Positions 1 to 5,542 of a stretch of 11,486 bases of DNA are shown here, in pieces (the first letter of the stretch is position 1; the number at the start of each line of letters is the position of its first letter). This DNA comes from Lachnospiraceae bacterium (GTDB taxonomy: Bacteria; Bacillota_A; Clostridia; Lachnospirales; Lachnospiraceae). The position numbers and the translations under genes were made by a program. The notes beneath the pieces are model-generated. The model was not told the origin of the DNA. It searched no databases and worked only from the letters and a program-made list of their open reading frames with translations. The DNA is taken from the NCBI GenBank assembly GCA_017435025.1, contig JAFSFU010000163.1, positions 1 through 11,486 of the forward strand, read 5' to 3'.

Positions 1-15
1 ATTTTTTTATAAAAG

Positions 16-21
16 TATAAT
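16..21 (+). promoter_or_regulatory. candidate -10 box for the 73-aa gene
   Basis: TATAAT lies 45 nt upstream of the chosen start codon. The matching -35 would fall before the first base of the window, so only half of the promoter can be inspected. Confidence 0.4.
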
Positions 22-65
22 CTGCTTGTAATGAAAATGAAAATAAGAAAAAGGAGGAAATGAAT

Positions 66-287
66 ATGACATTTACATATGATACATGGGATTCTTGTTA
101 TGGAGTTGTTACAAGCAGAGGTGCTGAGATGATTTATTTAGATCTTGATAATGGGGAACTGGCAAGAGCAAGAGAACTCATGAATGTAACAATGGGAAGT
201 AAGGTTTTGTGCTCTGTGGTACGGCCATCCATAGGGAATTCACGTGCCATAGTGAAACTGGAATCTGTAGTAGAGTATGCGGCTTAG
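66..287 (+). CDS. small protein of unknown function (73 aa)
   Basis: I do not recognise this protein. An AGGAGG at 52-57 sits 8 nt from the ATG at 66 but only 2 nt from the ATG at 60, so the downstream ATG (protein starting MTFTYDTWD) is the better start. The product is soluble, with no signal peptide or membrane segment. It alternates short beta-prone stretches (CYGVV, EMIYLDL, KVLCSVV, RAIVKLESVV) around a charged helix-like stretch (ELARARELM). A GxxV...GSKVLCSVV...RAIVKLESV arrangement is loosely reminiscent of small OB/S1-type barrels that bind RNA, but this is only an impression of pattern. It is probably monocistronic: the next gene has its own promoter and is almost 180 bp away. Real coding is supported by the strong ribosome binding site and ordinary composition. 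Confidence 0.7.
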   Translation: MTFTYDTWDSCYGVVTSRGAEMIYLDLDNGELARARELMNVTMGSKVLCSVVRPSIGNSRAIVKLESVVEYAA

Positions 288-310
288 ATTCATAAGAAGT
301 ATTTTGGAAA

Positions 311-342
311 GGAGGGGTATTATGTTAACTTAATAAAGTTAA
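311..342 (+). other. orphan Shine-Dalgarno with 3-codon frame and inverted repeat
   Basis: AAGGAGG (309-315) is followed 6 nt later by ATG at 322, but the frame stops after three codons (ATG TTA ACT TAA). Overlapping it is a perfect 7-bp inverted repeat, TTAACTT (325-331) and AAGTTAA (336-342), with a 4-nt loop and a short TTTT after it. It could be a weak terminator for the upstream gene, an operator, a leader peptide or the remnant of a lost gene. The sequence alone does not decide. Confidence 0.35.
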
Positions 343-358
343 TTTTAGAGCTGGAAAA

Positions 359-376
359 TTGTTAATAAATTAACAT
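359..376 (+). promoter_or_regulatory. Rex (redox repressor) operator
   Basis: The 18 bases read TTGTTAA-TAAA-TTAACAT. They match the clostridial/Gram-positive Rex consensus TTGTTAA-N4-TTAACAA at every specified position except the last. Rex senses the NADH/NAD+ ratio and commonly represses alcohol dehydrogenase and other fermentation genes. This site ends 8 nt before the -35 box of the promoter of an iron alcohol dehydrogenase, which is the expected type of target. The motif match and position are seen directly; binding by Rex is inferred. Confidence 0.72.
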
Positions 377-384
377 GAAATAGA

Positions 385-413
385 TTGAAATATGGAGAGT
401 ATATGGTTATAAT
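385..413 (+). promoter_or_regulatory. sigma-A promoter of the alcohol dehydrogenase gene
   Basis: TTGAAA (385-390), a 17-nt spacer and TATAAT (408-413) place the transcription start near 420. This gives a 5' leader of about 45 nt. That leader contains a perfect 7-bp inverted repeat, TTATGAT (424-430) and ATCATAA (443-449), just before the ribosome binding site. Confidence 0.78.
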
Positions 414-465
414 ATATATGTGATTATGATAAAAAAATAACAATCATAAAAAGGAGAGTTAAATC

Positions 466-1647
466 ATGGCTAGATTTACATTACCGAGAGACATCTATCA
501 TGGAAAAGGATGCCTTGCAGAGTTAAAGAACTTAAAAGGCAAAAAGGCAATCGTTGTTGTTGGCGGCGGTTCTATGAAACGCCAGGGATTCCTTGATAAA
601 GCAGTGAATTACTTAAAAGAAGCGGGAATGGAAGTTGAGTTATTTGAAGGCGTTGAGCCGGATCCGTCCGTAGAAACGGTTATGAAGGGTGCAGAAGCAA
701 TGCGTGCATTCCAGCCGGATTGGATCGTTGCAATGGGCGGCGGTTCCCCGATCGATGCAGCAAAAGCAATGTGGGCATTCTATGAGTATCCGGAAGTAAC
801 ATTTGAAGAGTTATGTATTCCGTTCAATTTCCCGGAACTGAGACAGAAAGCGAAATTCGCAGCAATTCCGTCCACATCCGGTACAGCAACAGAAGTTACA
901 GCATTCTCTGTAATTACAGACTATGCAAAGGGTATCAAATATCCGTTAGCTGACTTTAACATCACTCCGGACGTTGCAATCGTTGATTCTGAGCTGGTTG
1001 AGAAGCTTCCGGCAAATCAGGTTGCATATACAGGTATGGATGCTCTTACACATGCAATTGAGGCATATGTTTCCACAGCAAACTGCGTATACACAGATCC
1101 GCTTGCACTGCAGGCAATCGAAATGGTATTTGATTATCTGACAGCTTCCTTCAAGGGCAATATGGAAGCAAGACATGAGATGCATGACGCACAGTGTCTG
1201 GCAGGTATGGCATTCTCCAATGCACTGTTAGGTATTGTTCATTCCATGGCTCATAAGACTGGTGCAGCATTCTCCACAGGTCATATTACACATGGTCTTG
1301 CAAATGCAATGTACTTACCGTATGTAATCAAGTATAATGCAAAAGATCCGGTAGCTGCAAAGCGTTACGCTGAGATCGCTCGCAGAACAGGTCTTGAAGG
1401 CGTTTCTGAGAAGACCCTGATCAACAGCTTATGCAAGAAGATCGACGACCTGAACGTTGCACTTGGTATCCCGGCAACTCTGAAAGAGTTCGGCATCATT
1501 GAGTCCGAATTTAAGGAGAAGATTGCAGATATCTCCGTAAATGCAGTTAGCGATGCTTGTACAGGTTCCAACCCGAGAGCAATCGATCCGGCAACAATGG
1601 AAAGATTATTCACATGCATCTATTACGGAACAGAAGTTGATTTCTAA
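466..1647 (+). CDS. iron-containing alcohol dehydrogenase
   Basis: This 393-residue protein, the usual length for group III Fe-dependent alcohol dehydrogenases, interconverts aldehydes and alcohols with a nicotinamide cofactor. It probably disposes of reducing equivalents in fermentation. The N-terminal dinucleotide domain shows GGGS at 33-36 followed by MKRQG, and the second loop GGGSPIDAAK at 91-100. PSTSGTATEVT (135-145) is typical of the family. The expected metal ligands are D192 and H196 in MDALTHAIEAY, then H259 in HSMAHKTGAAF and H276 in THGLANA. A basic/small residue pattern after the first GGGS resembles NADPH-using butanol dehydrogenases, so the cofactor is uncertain. The start is supported by AAGGAG at 451-456, 9 nt upstream. 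It is monocistronic, with its own promoter and terminator, and likely Rex-controlled. The physiological alcohol (ethanol, butanol, propanol) cannot be read from sequence. Confidence 0.95.
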   Translation: MARFTLPRDIYHGKGCLAELKNLKGKKAIVVVGGGSMKRQGFLDKAVNYLKEAGMEVELFEGVEPDPSVETVMKGAEAMRAFQPDWIVAMGGGSPIDAAKAMWAFYEYPEVTFEELCIPFNFPELRQKAKFAAIPSTSGTATEVTAFSVITDYAKGIKYPLADFNITPDVAIVDSELVEKLPANQVAYTGMDALTHAIEAYVSTANCVYTDPLALQAIEMVFDYLTASFKGNMEARHEMHDAQCLAGMAFSNALLGIVHSMAHKTGAAFSTGHITHGLANAMYLPYVIKYNAKDPVAAKRYAEIARRTGLEGVSEKTLINSLCKKIDDLNVALGIPATLKEFGIIESEFKEKIADISVNAVSDACTGSNPRAIDPATMERLFTCIYYGTEVDF

Positions 1648-1667
1648 TATAATGAATAAAAATTTAT

Positions 1668-1709
1668 ATGGCACCATCACAGAGGAATCTGTGGGGTGCC
1701 ATTTTCATT
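1668..1709 (+). terminator. intrinsic terminator after alcohol dehydrogenase
   Basis: An 8-bp lower stem (ATGGCACC 1668-1675 with GGTGCCAT 1695-1702) and a 6-bp upper stem (CACAGA 1678-1683 with TCTGTG 1688-1693) are closed by a GGAA tetraloop. A T-rich tail follows. It begins 20 nt after the stop codon. Confidence 0.88.
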
Positions 1710-1747
1710 ATTATAGATTACAGTCATTTGTCAATGAGTAATACCGG

Positions 1748-1776
1748 TTGCCCGGAAAACTTTTTTGTGGTAAACT
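1748..1776 (+). promoter_or_regulatory. candidate promoter of the M20 amidohydrolase gene
   Basis: TTGCCC (1748-1753), a 17-nt spacer and TAAACT (1771-1776) are seen, with a TG one base upstream of the -10 (extended -10). The position, about 60 nt before the start codon and after the previous terminator, fits a separate transcription unit. Confidence 0.5.
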
Positions 1777-1837
1777 ATTAGCTGGATAAAAAACGACATT
1801 TGCAATACAATAATTATTGATGAAAGGTGTATGTCTT

Positions 1838-3031
1838 ATGGGAATGTATCAAGAAGCATTAGCAATGAAAGAAACGATTGTTGAGAATCGCAAATATCTT
1901 CACCAGAATCCGGAGATGGGCCTGGATCTTCCGGTAACAGCTGCATTTGTTGAAGAAAAGTTAAAAGAGATGGGTTACGAGCCGAAGAGAATTGGTGCGT
2001 GTGGTATCGTTGCGATCGCAGGTAAAAAAGAAGGTAAATGTTTCCTGATCCGCGGTGATATGGACGCTCTTCCGGTGGAAGAAGTGGCTGATATTGATTT
2101 TAAGGCAACAAATGGAAAGATGCATGCGTGTGGCCATGATTGTCATACTGCAAACATGCTTGCCGCTGCAAAATTATTAAAAGACCACGAGGATGAACTG
2201 GAGGGCCAGGTTAAATTGATGTTCCAGCCGGCAGAAGAAACAATGGACGGTGCGGACATGATGATCAAAGGCGGTGTTTTAGAAAATCCGAAGGTTGACG
2301 CGGCTTTAGGTGCGCATGTGTTCACCAATATGGAACATCCGGTCGGTACCGTTCTTATGACAGGTGCAGACAGCAGAATGGCTGCCGTTGACTGGTTTAC
2401 GATCAAGATTACCGGTAAAGGATGCCATGGTGCACAGCCGAATGCCGGTATTGATCCTTTAAATGTTATGGCGCATATTCATATTGCACTTCAGGCAATC
2501 AATGCACGTATGGTGGATCCAACCGACAGTATTGTACTTACAATTGGCCAGATGCACGGTGGCAATACATCCAACGTGATTCCGAACGATGCAATGATGT
2601 CCGGTACGATCCGTACATTAAAAAATGAGACCCGTGCAATGGTGAAAGCAAAAATGGAAGCGATCGTAAGCTCTGTTGCAGCAGCGTTTGACGCAGAGGC
2701 ACATGTAGAGTACGGCAGCGGCTGCCCGGTTCTTTTCCATGATAAAGATCTTTATAAAGAGGTGAAAGGTTATCTGATGGGCCTGGAAGGTGTGAATACA
2801 GTAGACCTGGACGACCAGGGAAAATGCGAGATCAACATGGGCTCTGAGGACTTTGCATATGTGGCAAACGAAGTGCCAAGTGTTTATATTCAGGTTGCAG
2901 CTGGCGGTTCTAAGGAAGGTTACGTATATCCACAGCATCATCCGAAGGCGAGATTCCATGAAGATGCACTTCCGGTGGGAGCAGCAGCTTATGCGCATAT
3001 TGCAATGGAATGGTTAAAGAATAATAAATAA
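1838..3031 (+). CDS. M20D family peptidase / amidohydrolase
   Basis: This 397-residue, two-domain metallohydrolase belongs to the family of N-acyl amino acid, hippurate and indoleacetyl-amino acid hydrolases. It cleaves an amide bond to release an amino acid. Landmarks in order are RKYLHQNPEMG (18-28), RGDMDALPVEE (72-82), the metal cluster HACGHDCH (96-103), the catalytic glutamates in QPAEE (130-134), H160 in GAHVF, the dimerisation-domain signature GCHGAQPN, GGNTSNVIPN, MGSEDFAY, and the C-terminal H367/H368 in QHHPKARF. C98, H100, E134, H160 and a C-terminal His are the expected di-metal ligands. A start at TTG 1817 or ATG 1820 is possible, but AAAGGTG at 1823-1829 lies 8 nt before the ATG at 1838, so that start is chosen. 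There is no signal peptide, so it is cytoplasmic. The true acyl substrate is unknown. It is convergent with the DegV gene. Confidence 0.93.
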   Translation: MGMYQEALAMKETIVENRKYLHQNPEMGLDLPVTAAFVEEKLKEMGYEPKRIGACGIVAIAGKKEGKCFLIRGDMDALPVEEVADIDFKATNGKMHACGHDCHTANMLAAAKLLKDHEDELEGQVKLMFQPAEETMDGADMMIKGGVLENPKVDAALGAHVFTNMEHPVGTVLMTGADSRMAAVDWFTIKITGKGCHGAQPNAGIDPLNVMAHIHIALQAINARMVDPTDSIVLTIGQMHGGNTSNVIPNDAMMSGTIRTLKNETRAMVKAKMEAIVSSVAAAFDAEAHVEYGSGCPVLFHDKDLYKEVKGYLMGLEGVNTVDLDDQGKCEINMGSEDFAYVANEVPSVYIQVAAGGSKEGYVYPQHHPKARFHEDALPVGAAAYAHIAMEWLKNNK

Positions 3032-3041
3032 TAACTTAAAT

Positions 3042-3079
3042 AAAACCGGTGTGCCATTCTGGCATACCGGTTTTTGTGT
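3042..3079. terminator. bidirectional intrinsic terminator between convergent genes
   Basis: A 15-bp stem (3042-3056 with 3060-3074, one G-U wobble) has a 3-nt loop. A run of T follows on the plus strand, and a T-rich stretch is its counterpart on the minus strand. It lies 10 nt after the M20 stop codon and 14 nt after the DegV stop codon, so it can serve both genes. Confidence 0.9.
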
Positions 3080-3088
3080 GAGATTGAT

Positions 3089-3937
3089 TTAGTTTTCAAA
3101 GAAAGCCAGAGCAATTGCTCCAGGTCCAACGTGCGTGCCGATGGTACATCCAACGGTTGAGATCGGCAGATTGTCGGTTTTGTTTTGATAGAGTTCTTTA
3201 CTGTCTTCAATGTATTTCAGAAGCAGATGATCAGAGAGGCCGCTGTATGCCAGCGCAAAAGGCTTGTTGAAATTGATGCCCCCACTGTTTACGACCAGTT
3301 CTCGAAGCAGATTGTTGCCTTTTTTAGAACCCCTTGCTTTGCCAACCAGACTTACCTCGCCGTTTTCGATGGCAATAACCGGCTTGATGGAAAGCAGATT
3401 TCCTGCAAGTGCAACGGTTGAAGAAATGCGACCGCCCTTTTTTAAATACTCCAGAGTGTCGAGCAGTGCGATCACGCGAATCTGTTTCTTTTCTAAATCC
3501 AGCTGAGCTGCAATTTCTGCAGCAGATAAACCTTCATCACGAAGCGCAAGGCCACGCTGGATCAAAAGACGTTCTCCGACACACACATTTTCGCTGTCTA
3601 CAATAAACACGTTTTCTGCGTAATCTTCGGCAGCAATGAGGGCACTCTGATAGGTGCCGGAAAGTTTGCCGGAAACTGTGATCACGATTGCCGTGTCGCC
3701 TGCGGAGACAACCTGTTCATAAGCGGTTGCGAAGGTATCCGGATTGATCTGACTTGTTTTAGGCAGTGTATCACTTTCGATAAGTCTTTCGTAGAATGCT
3801 TTATGAGTGAGGTTTACTGCATCAGAGAATTCTTCATCGCCAAAAGATACTTTCAGCGGAAGATGAATGAGACCCATTTCCTTTGCCTCGGATGGAAGAA
3901 TGTCAGATGCGGAGTCGATAATAAATTTTATTCCCAT
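3089..3937 (-). CDS. DegV family protein (FakB-like fatty-acid-binding)
   Basis: This 282-residue protein has full DegV-domain length. DegV/FakB proteins bind a fatty acid in a deep pocket and present its carboxylate to the kinase FakA, which makes acyl-phosphate for phospholipid synthesis. Family marks visible here are the start (IIDSASDILPSEA, 6-18), T61-S62 in KTSQINP, the SGKLSGTYQSA loop (89-99), the VDSENVCVGE segment (113-122), KKGGRIS (166-172), KPVIAI, and H269 in the C-terminal IGTHVGPGA. The Ser/Thr at 61-62 and the GTHVGPGA histidine region are where the carboxylate is held in characterised members. The start is supported by AAAGGA (3945-3950), 7 nt upstream. It has its own very strong promoter. 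No FakA kinase is in the window. Which fatty acid is bound cannot be told. Confidence 0.93.
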   Translation of the reverse strand: MGIKFIIDSASDILPSEAKEMGLIHLPLKVSFGDEEFSDAVNLTHKAFYERLIESDTLPKTSQINPDTFATAYEQVVSAGDTAIVITVSGKLSGTYQSALIAAEDYAENVFIVDSENVCVGERLLIQRGLALRDEGLSAAEIAAQLDLEKKQIRVIALLDTLEYLKKGGRISSTVALAGNLLSIKPVIAIENGEVSLVGKARGSKKGNNLLRELVVNSGGINFNKPFALAYSGLSDHLLLKYIEDSKELYQNKTDNLPISTVGCTIGTHVGPGAIALAFFEN

Positions 3938-3979
3938 ATCAATTTCCTTTCGAATTCAAAACATTTGAAAATCAAAGTT

Positions 3980-4008
3980 ATTATAGGGATAAATGATTGA
4001 AATGTCAA
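3980..4008 (-). promoter_or_regulatory. perfect-consensus promoter of the DegV gene
   Basis: On the minus strand the sequence reads TTGACA (4008-4003), a 17-nt spacer and TATAAT (3985-3980). All twelve hexamer bases and the spacing match the sigma-A consensus. It gives a leader of about 35 nt. Confidence 0.88.
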
Positions 4009-4025
4009 GAGGTGTACGTTATAAT
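3997..4025 (+). promoter_or_regulatory. promoter of the HAD-DUF1292 operon
   Basis: TTGAAA (3997-4002), a 17-nt spacer and TATAAT (4020-4025). Its -35 box ends exactly where the opposing DegV -35 box begins, so the two promoters are back to back and their polymerase footprints overlap. Confidence 0.78.
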
Positions 4026-4071
4026 ATAGCTTAGCTGTAACTTTATGAAGAATGATATGAGAGAGAGAACT

Positions 4072-4779
4072 ATGATTTACGATGCAGTTTTATTTGATTT
4101 AGACGGAACTCTGCTGCCGATGGATAACGATACTTTTGTAAAGGGATACCTGCACCTTTTGGCGCAGACGGCTGCCAAGTGTGGCTATGAAGATGAAAAG
4201 ACATTCCTGAAATCCATGTGGAAAGGTGTTTCTGACATGATGAAGAATGATGGAAGCATTTTAAATGAGACGGTGTTTTGGAAGAGTGTTTCTGAAATTC
4301 TGGGTGATTCGATCTATGAGCACATCGAGACCTTCGATCGATTTTACGGGAATGAGTTCCATGAGGCAAAACATTTTACCGGACCGAATCCATTGGCAAG
4401 ACGGGCATTGGAACTGGCAAGGAAAAAGGGAAAAAAAGTGATTCTGGCCACAAATCCACTCTTTCCAACGGTGGCGGTCCATGCAAGACTTAGCTGGATC
4501 GGATTGAAACCGGATGATTTTGACTGGATCACTGATTACAGCAACTCCTACACATGTAAACCCAATCCTGCGTACTATCGGGAGATTGCTGAGAAATTTG
4601 GACTTGATCCCAAACGGTGCCTGATGGTGGGAAACAATGCACAGGAGGATGTGGAGGCGTGCACGGCTGCCGGAATGGAATCCTTTCTGGTGACGGATTG
4701 GCTGATCTGTGAAGGAGAACGACCGGATTGTCCACAGGGAAGTTTTGAAGACTTGATTAATTTTTTGGAAAATTTGTAA
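4072..4779 (+). CDS. HAD-superfamily hydrolase (phosphatase)
   Basis: This 235-residue haloacid dehalogenase-type hydrolase is probably a small-metabolite phosphatase of the cytoplasm. Motif I is FDLDGTLL, with the nucleophile D9 and acid/base D11. A helical cap domain follows motif I. Motif II is the Thr of ILATNP (T127), motif III is the Lys of CKPNP (K163), and motif IV is VGNNAQEDVEA (E192, D193). The Asn pair in motif IV in place of the usual GD is a small deviation that some family members share. Start: in-frame ATGs exist at 4045 and 4057, but the predicted transcript begins near 4032 and 4045 has no ribosome binding site. MIYDAVLFDLDGT from ATG 4072, preceded by a GAGAGAGA stretch, matches family N-termini, so 4072 is preferred with moderate certainty. 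It is first in a two-gene operon with DUF1292. The substrate is unknown. Confidence 0.9.
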   Translation: MIYDAVLFDLDGTLLPMDNDTFVKGYLHLLAQTAAKCGYEDEKTFLKSMWKGVSDMMKNDGSILNETVFWKSVSEILGDSIYEHIETFDRFYGNEFHEAKHFTGPNPLARRALELARKKGKKVILATNPLFPTVAVHARLSWIGLKPDDFDWITDYSNSYTCKPNPAYYREIAEKFGLDPKRCLMVGNNAQEDVEACTAAGMESFLVTDWLICEGERPDCPQGSFEDLINFLENL

Positions 4780-4791
4780 AGGAGGAAAAAG

Positions 4792-5073
4792 ATGATGGAA
4801 CATGAGTTTCAGGAATATATCACATTTCATGTAACAGCAAAAGATGGTACAGATGTGGAGATGGCGGTTGTTGACGAGTTTGATTTTGAAAAAGAACACT
4901 ATGTAGTCGGAGCGATCGTAGAGGACGATACGATTAATGATGATGGAAGATATATTTATCGCAGCGTTATGAACGGAGATGATTTTACTGTAGAAAAAAT
5001 CAAACGAGAGTTTGATTATAAGAGAATTGCTGAAGTGTATCTTCGCATGCTAGAAGAGGGAGAAGACGCGTAA
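4792..5073 (+). CDS. DUF1292 (YrzB-like) family protein
   Basis: This 93-residue acidic protein matches the short DUF1292/UPF0473 family by its overall layout. That layout is an N-terminal beta stretch (ITFHVTAKDGT), then VVDEFDFEKEHYVVGAIVED, DDGRYIYRSV, and a C-terminal helical half with the KREFDY and YLRMLEE segments. The molecular function of the family is not established. The stop codon of the HAD gene overlaps its AAAGGAGG (4778-4785), so the two are cotranscribed and probably translationally linked. ATG 4792 (6 nt spacing) and ATG 4795 (9 nt) are both acceptable starts. Its transcript is expected to end at the repeat hairpin at 5098-5137. Confidence 0.85.
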   Translation: MMEHEFQEYITFHVTAKDGTDVEMAVVDEFDFEKEHYVVGAIVEDDTINDDGRYIYRSVMNGDDFTVEKIKREFDYKRIAEVYLRMLEEGEDA

Positions 5074-5090
5074 AAGAATATTTTTTAAGC

Positions 5091-5137
5091 AAAAAATAAG
5101 AGCTATTCGATTTTATTTTTCTAATCGAATAGCTCTT
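5091..5137. terminator. hairpin terminator of repeat A, usable on both strands
   Basis: A perfect 15-bp stem (5098-5112 with 5123-5137) has a 10-nt loop. On the minus strand it is followed by a T-rich tail (complement of 5091-5096), ending small RNA A. On the plus strand it is followed by TTTT and lies 24 nt after the DUF1292 stop codon, so it should also end the HAD-DUF1292 transcript. Confidence 0.85.
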
Positions 5138-5161
5138 TTAATGAATATCTCTAAGTTTCAC
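5138..5161 (-). other. possible seven-codon peptide in small RNA A (MKLRDIH)
   Basis: GTG AAA CTT AGA GAT ATT CAT TAA begins 7 nt after GAGAGG (5174-5169). The stop codon abuts the terminator stem. Repeat B keeps the same start, length, stop and spacing with MKLLEYH. Translation is unproven. Confidence 0.25.
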
Positions 5162-5200
5162 TATATAACCTCTCTTTCTTTTATTTGGTCTTTTGTTTAA

Positions 5201-5221
5201 CTATGGACCTCTGCCTTTCAT
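5201..5221 (-). other. possible six-codon peptide in small RNA A (MKGRGP)
   Basis: ATG with six sense codons and a TAG stop, preceded by AAAAGGAGG (5239-5231) at 9 nt. It lies in the extra segment absent from repeat B, so there is no conservation to lean on. Confidence 0.2.
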
Positions 5222-5347
5222 AATAAATCTCCTCCTTTTGTTACTCTATGTAAACTCATTTAGAGATTTTAATCTTATTGGTTTGGATTAGTTAAGCCAT
5301 TGGACCTTCCTCCTGTTTTTGAAGTTGTCTCTTCTTTTGTTGTAATC

Positions 5348-5376
5348 ATTGTATAATATAAAAATGGATTTGTCAA
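5348..5376 (-). promoter_or_regulatory. promoter of small RNA A
   Basis: On the minus strand: TTGACA (5376-5371), a 17-nt spacer and TACAAT (5353-5348). The flank upstream of the -35 is AT-rich and partly conserved with repeat B, as an UP-like element would be. The same promoter is kept in repeat B. Confidence 0.8.
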
Positions 5377-5473
5377 TATGTTTTTAGAAAAAAATAATAT
5401 AAAAAATATATTGTCTAAAAATACAGGAGTAATTATAAAAATATCAGCAATTTAAACACTTTATGAAATTACG

Positions 5474-5502
5474 TTGAGACATAGGTTTCCGTGTGGTAGA
5501 CT
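5474..5502 (+). promoter_or_regulatory. promoter of the HD-domain gene
   Basis: TTGAGA (5474-5479), a 17-nt spacer and TAGACT (5497-5502), with TG one base before the -10. It lies about 40 nt before the start codon and outside repeat A. Confidence 0.6.
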
Positions 5503-5542
5503 AAAAGGGTAGAAGTGTACGTGAATGCAAGGAGGTAGAGTT

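Larger units (their letters stand above)
5090..5341 (-). ncRNA. predicted small RNA A (about 250 nt)
   Basis: A strong minus-strand promoter and a minus-strand intrinsic terminator delimit a transcript from about 5341 to 5090. In order, the RNA has a small GAAG-AGACAA-CTTC hairpin, an AGGAGG (5314-5309) followed 8 nt later by ATG GCT TAA (5300-5292), and a self-complementary variable segment (5246-5275). Next are AAGGAGGAG followed by a six-codon frame (5221-5201), an AGAGAGG followed by a GTG-initiated seven-codon frame (5161-5138), and the terminator. No frame longer than 7 codons has a ribosome binding site. The role is unknown: regulatory RNA, peptide-coding RNA or mobile repeat. I do not recognise a known RNA class. 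Confidence 0.55.
5088..5423 (-). repeat. repeat copy A (small-RNA-gene-like element)
   Basis: This segment shares extended similarity, in the same orientation, with 6064-6312. Matching blocks are the AGC-plus-A-run left edge, the GAGCTATTCGAT hairpin, the TTTCACTATATAACCTCTCTTTCT block, the GCCATTGGAC block with CCTCCTGTTT, GTTGTCTCTTCTTTTGTTGTA, the promoter block and an AT-rich right flank ending GACTAAAAAT/GTCTAAAAAT. Relative to copy B it carries about 86 extra nucleotides in the middle (5180-5293 against 6156-6183). It fills most of the 470-bp gap between DUF1292 and the HD gene, which has no conventional gene. Confidence 0.85.

Noticed and set aside
2618..2998. Minus-strand frame of 126 aa opposite the M20 gene
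   Set aside because: It lies within the M20 coding sequence, with no start signal and shadow-like composition.
4261..4899. Long minus-strand open frame (212 aa) opposite the HAD gene
   Set aside because: It is antisense to a clear HAD gene with all four motifs, lacks a ribosome binding site and has biased Cys/His/Phe-rich composition typical of a shadow frame.
5090..5341. 6S RNA or T-box/riboswitch
   Set aside because: There is no long closing stem with a central bubble, no T-box sequence, and no downstream gene on the minus strand that a cis-element could control.
5525..5542. Upstream ATG for the HD gene
   Set aside because: The AAGGAGG at 5529-5535 would be inside the coding sequence. 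ATG 5543 at 7 nt spacing is a far better start.
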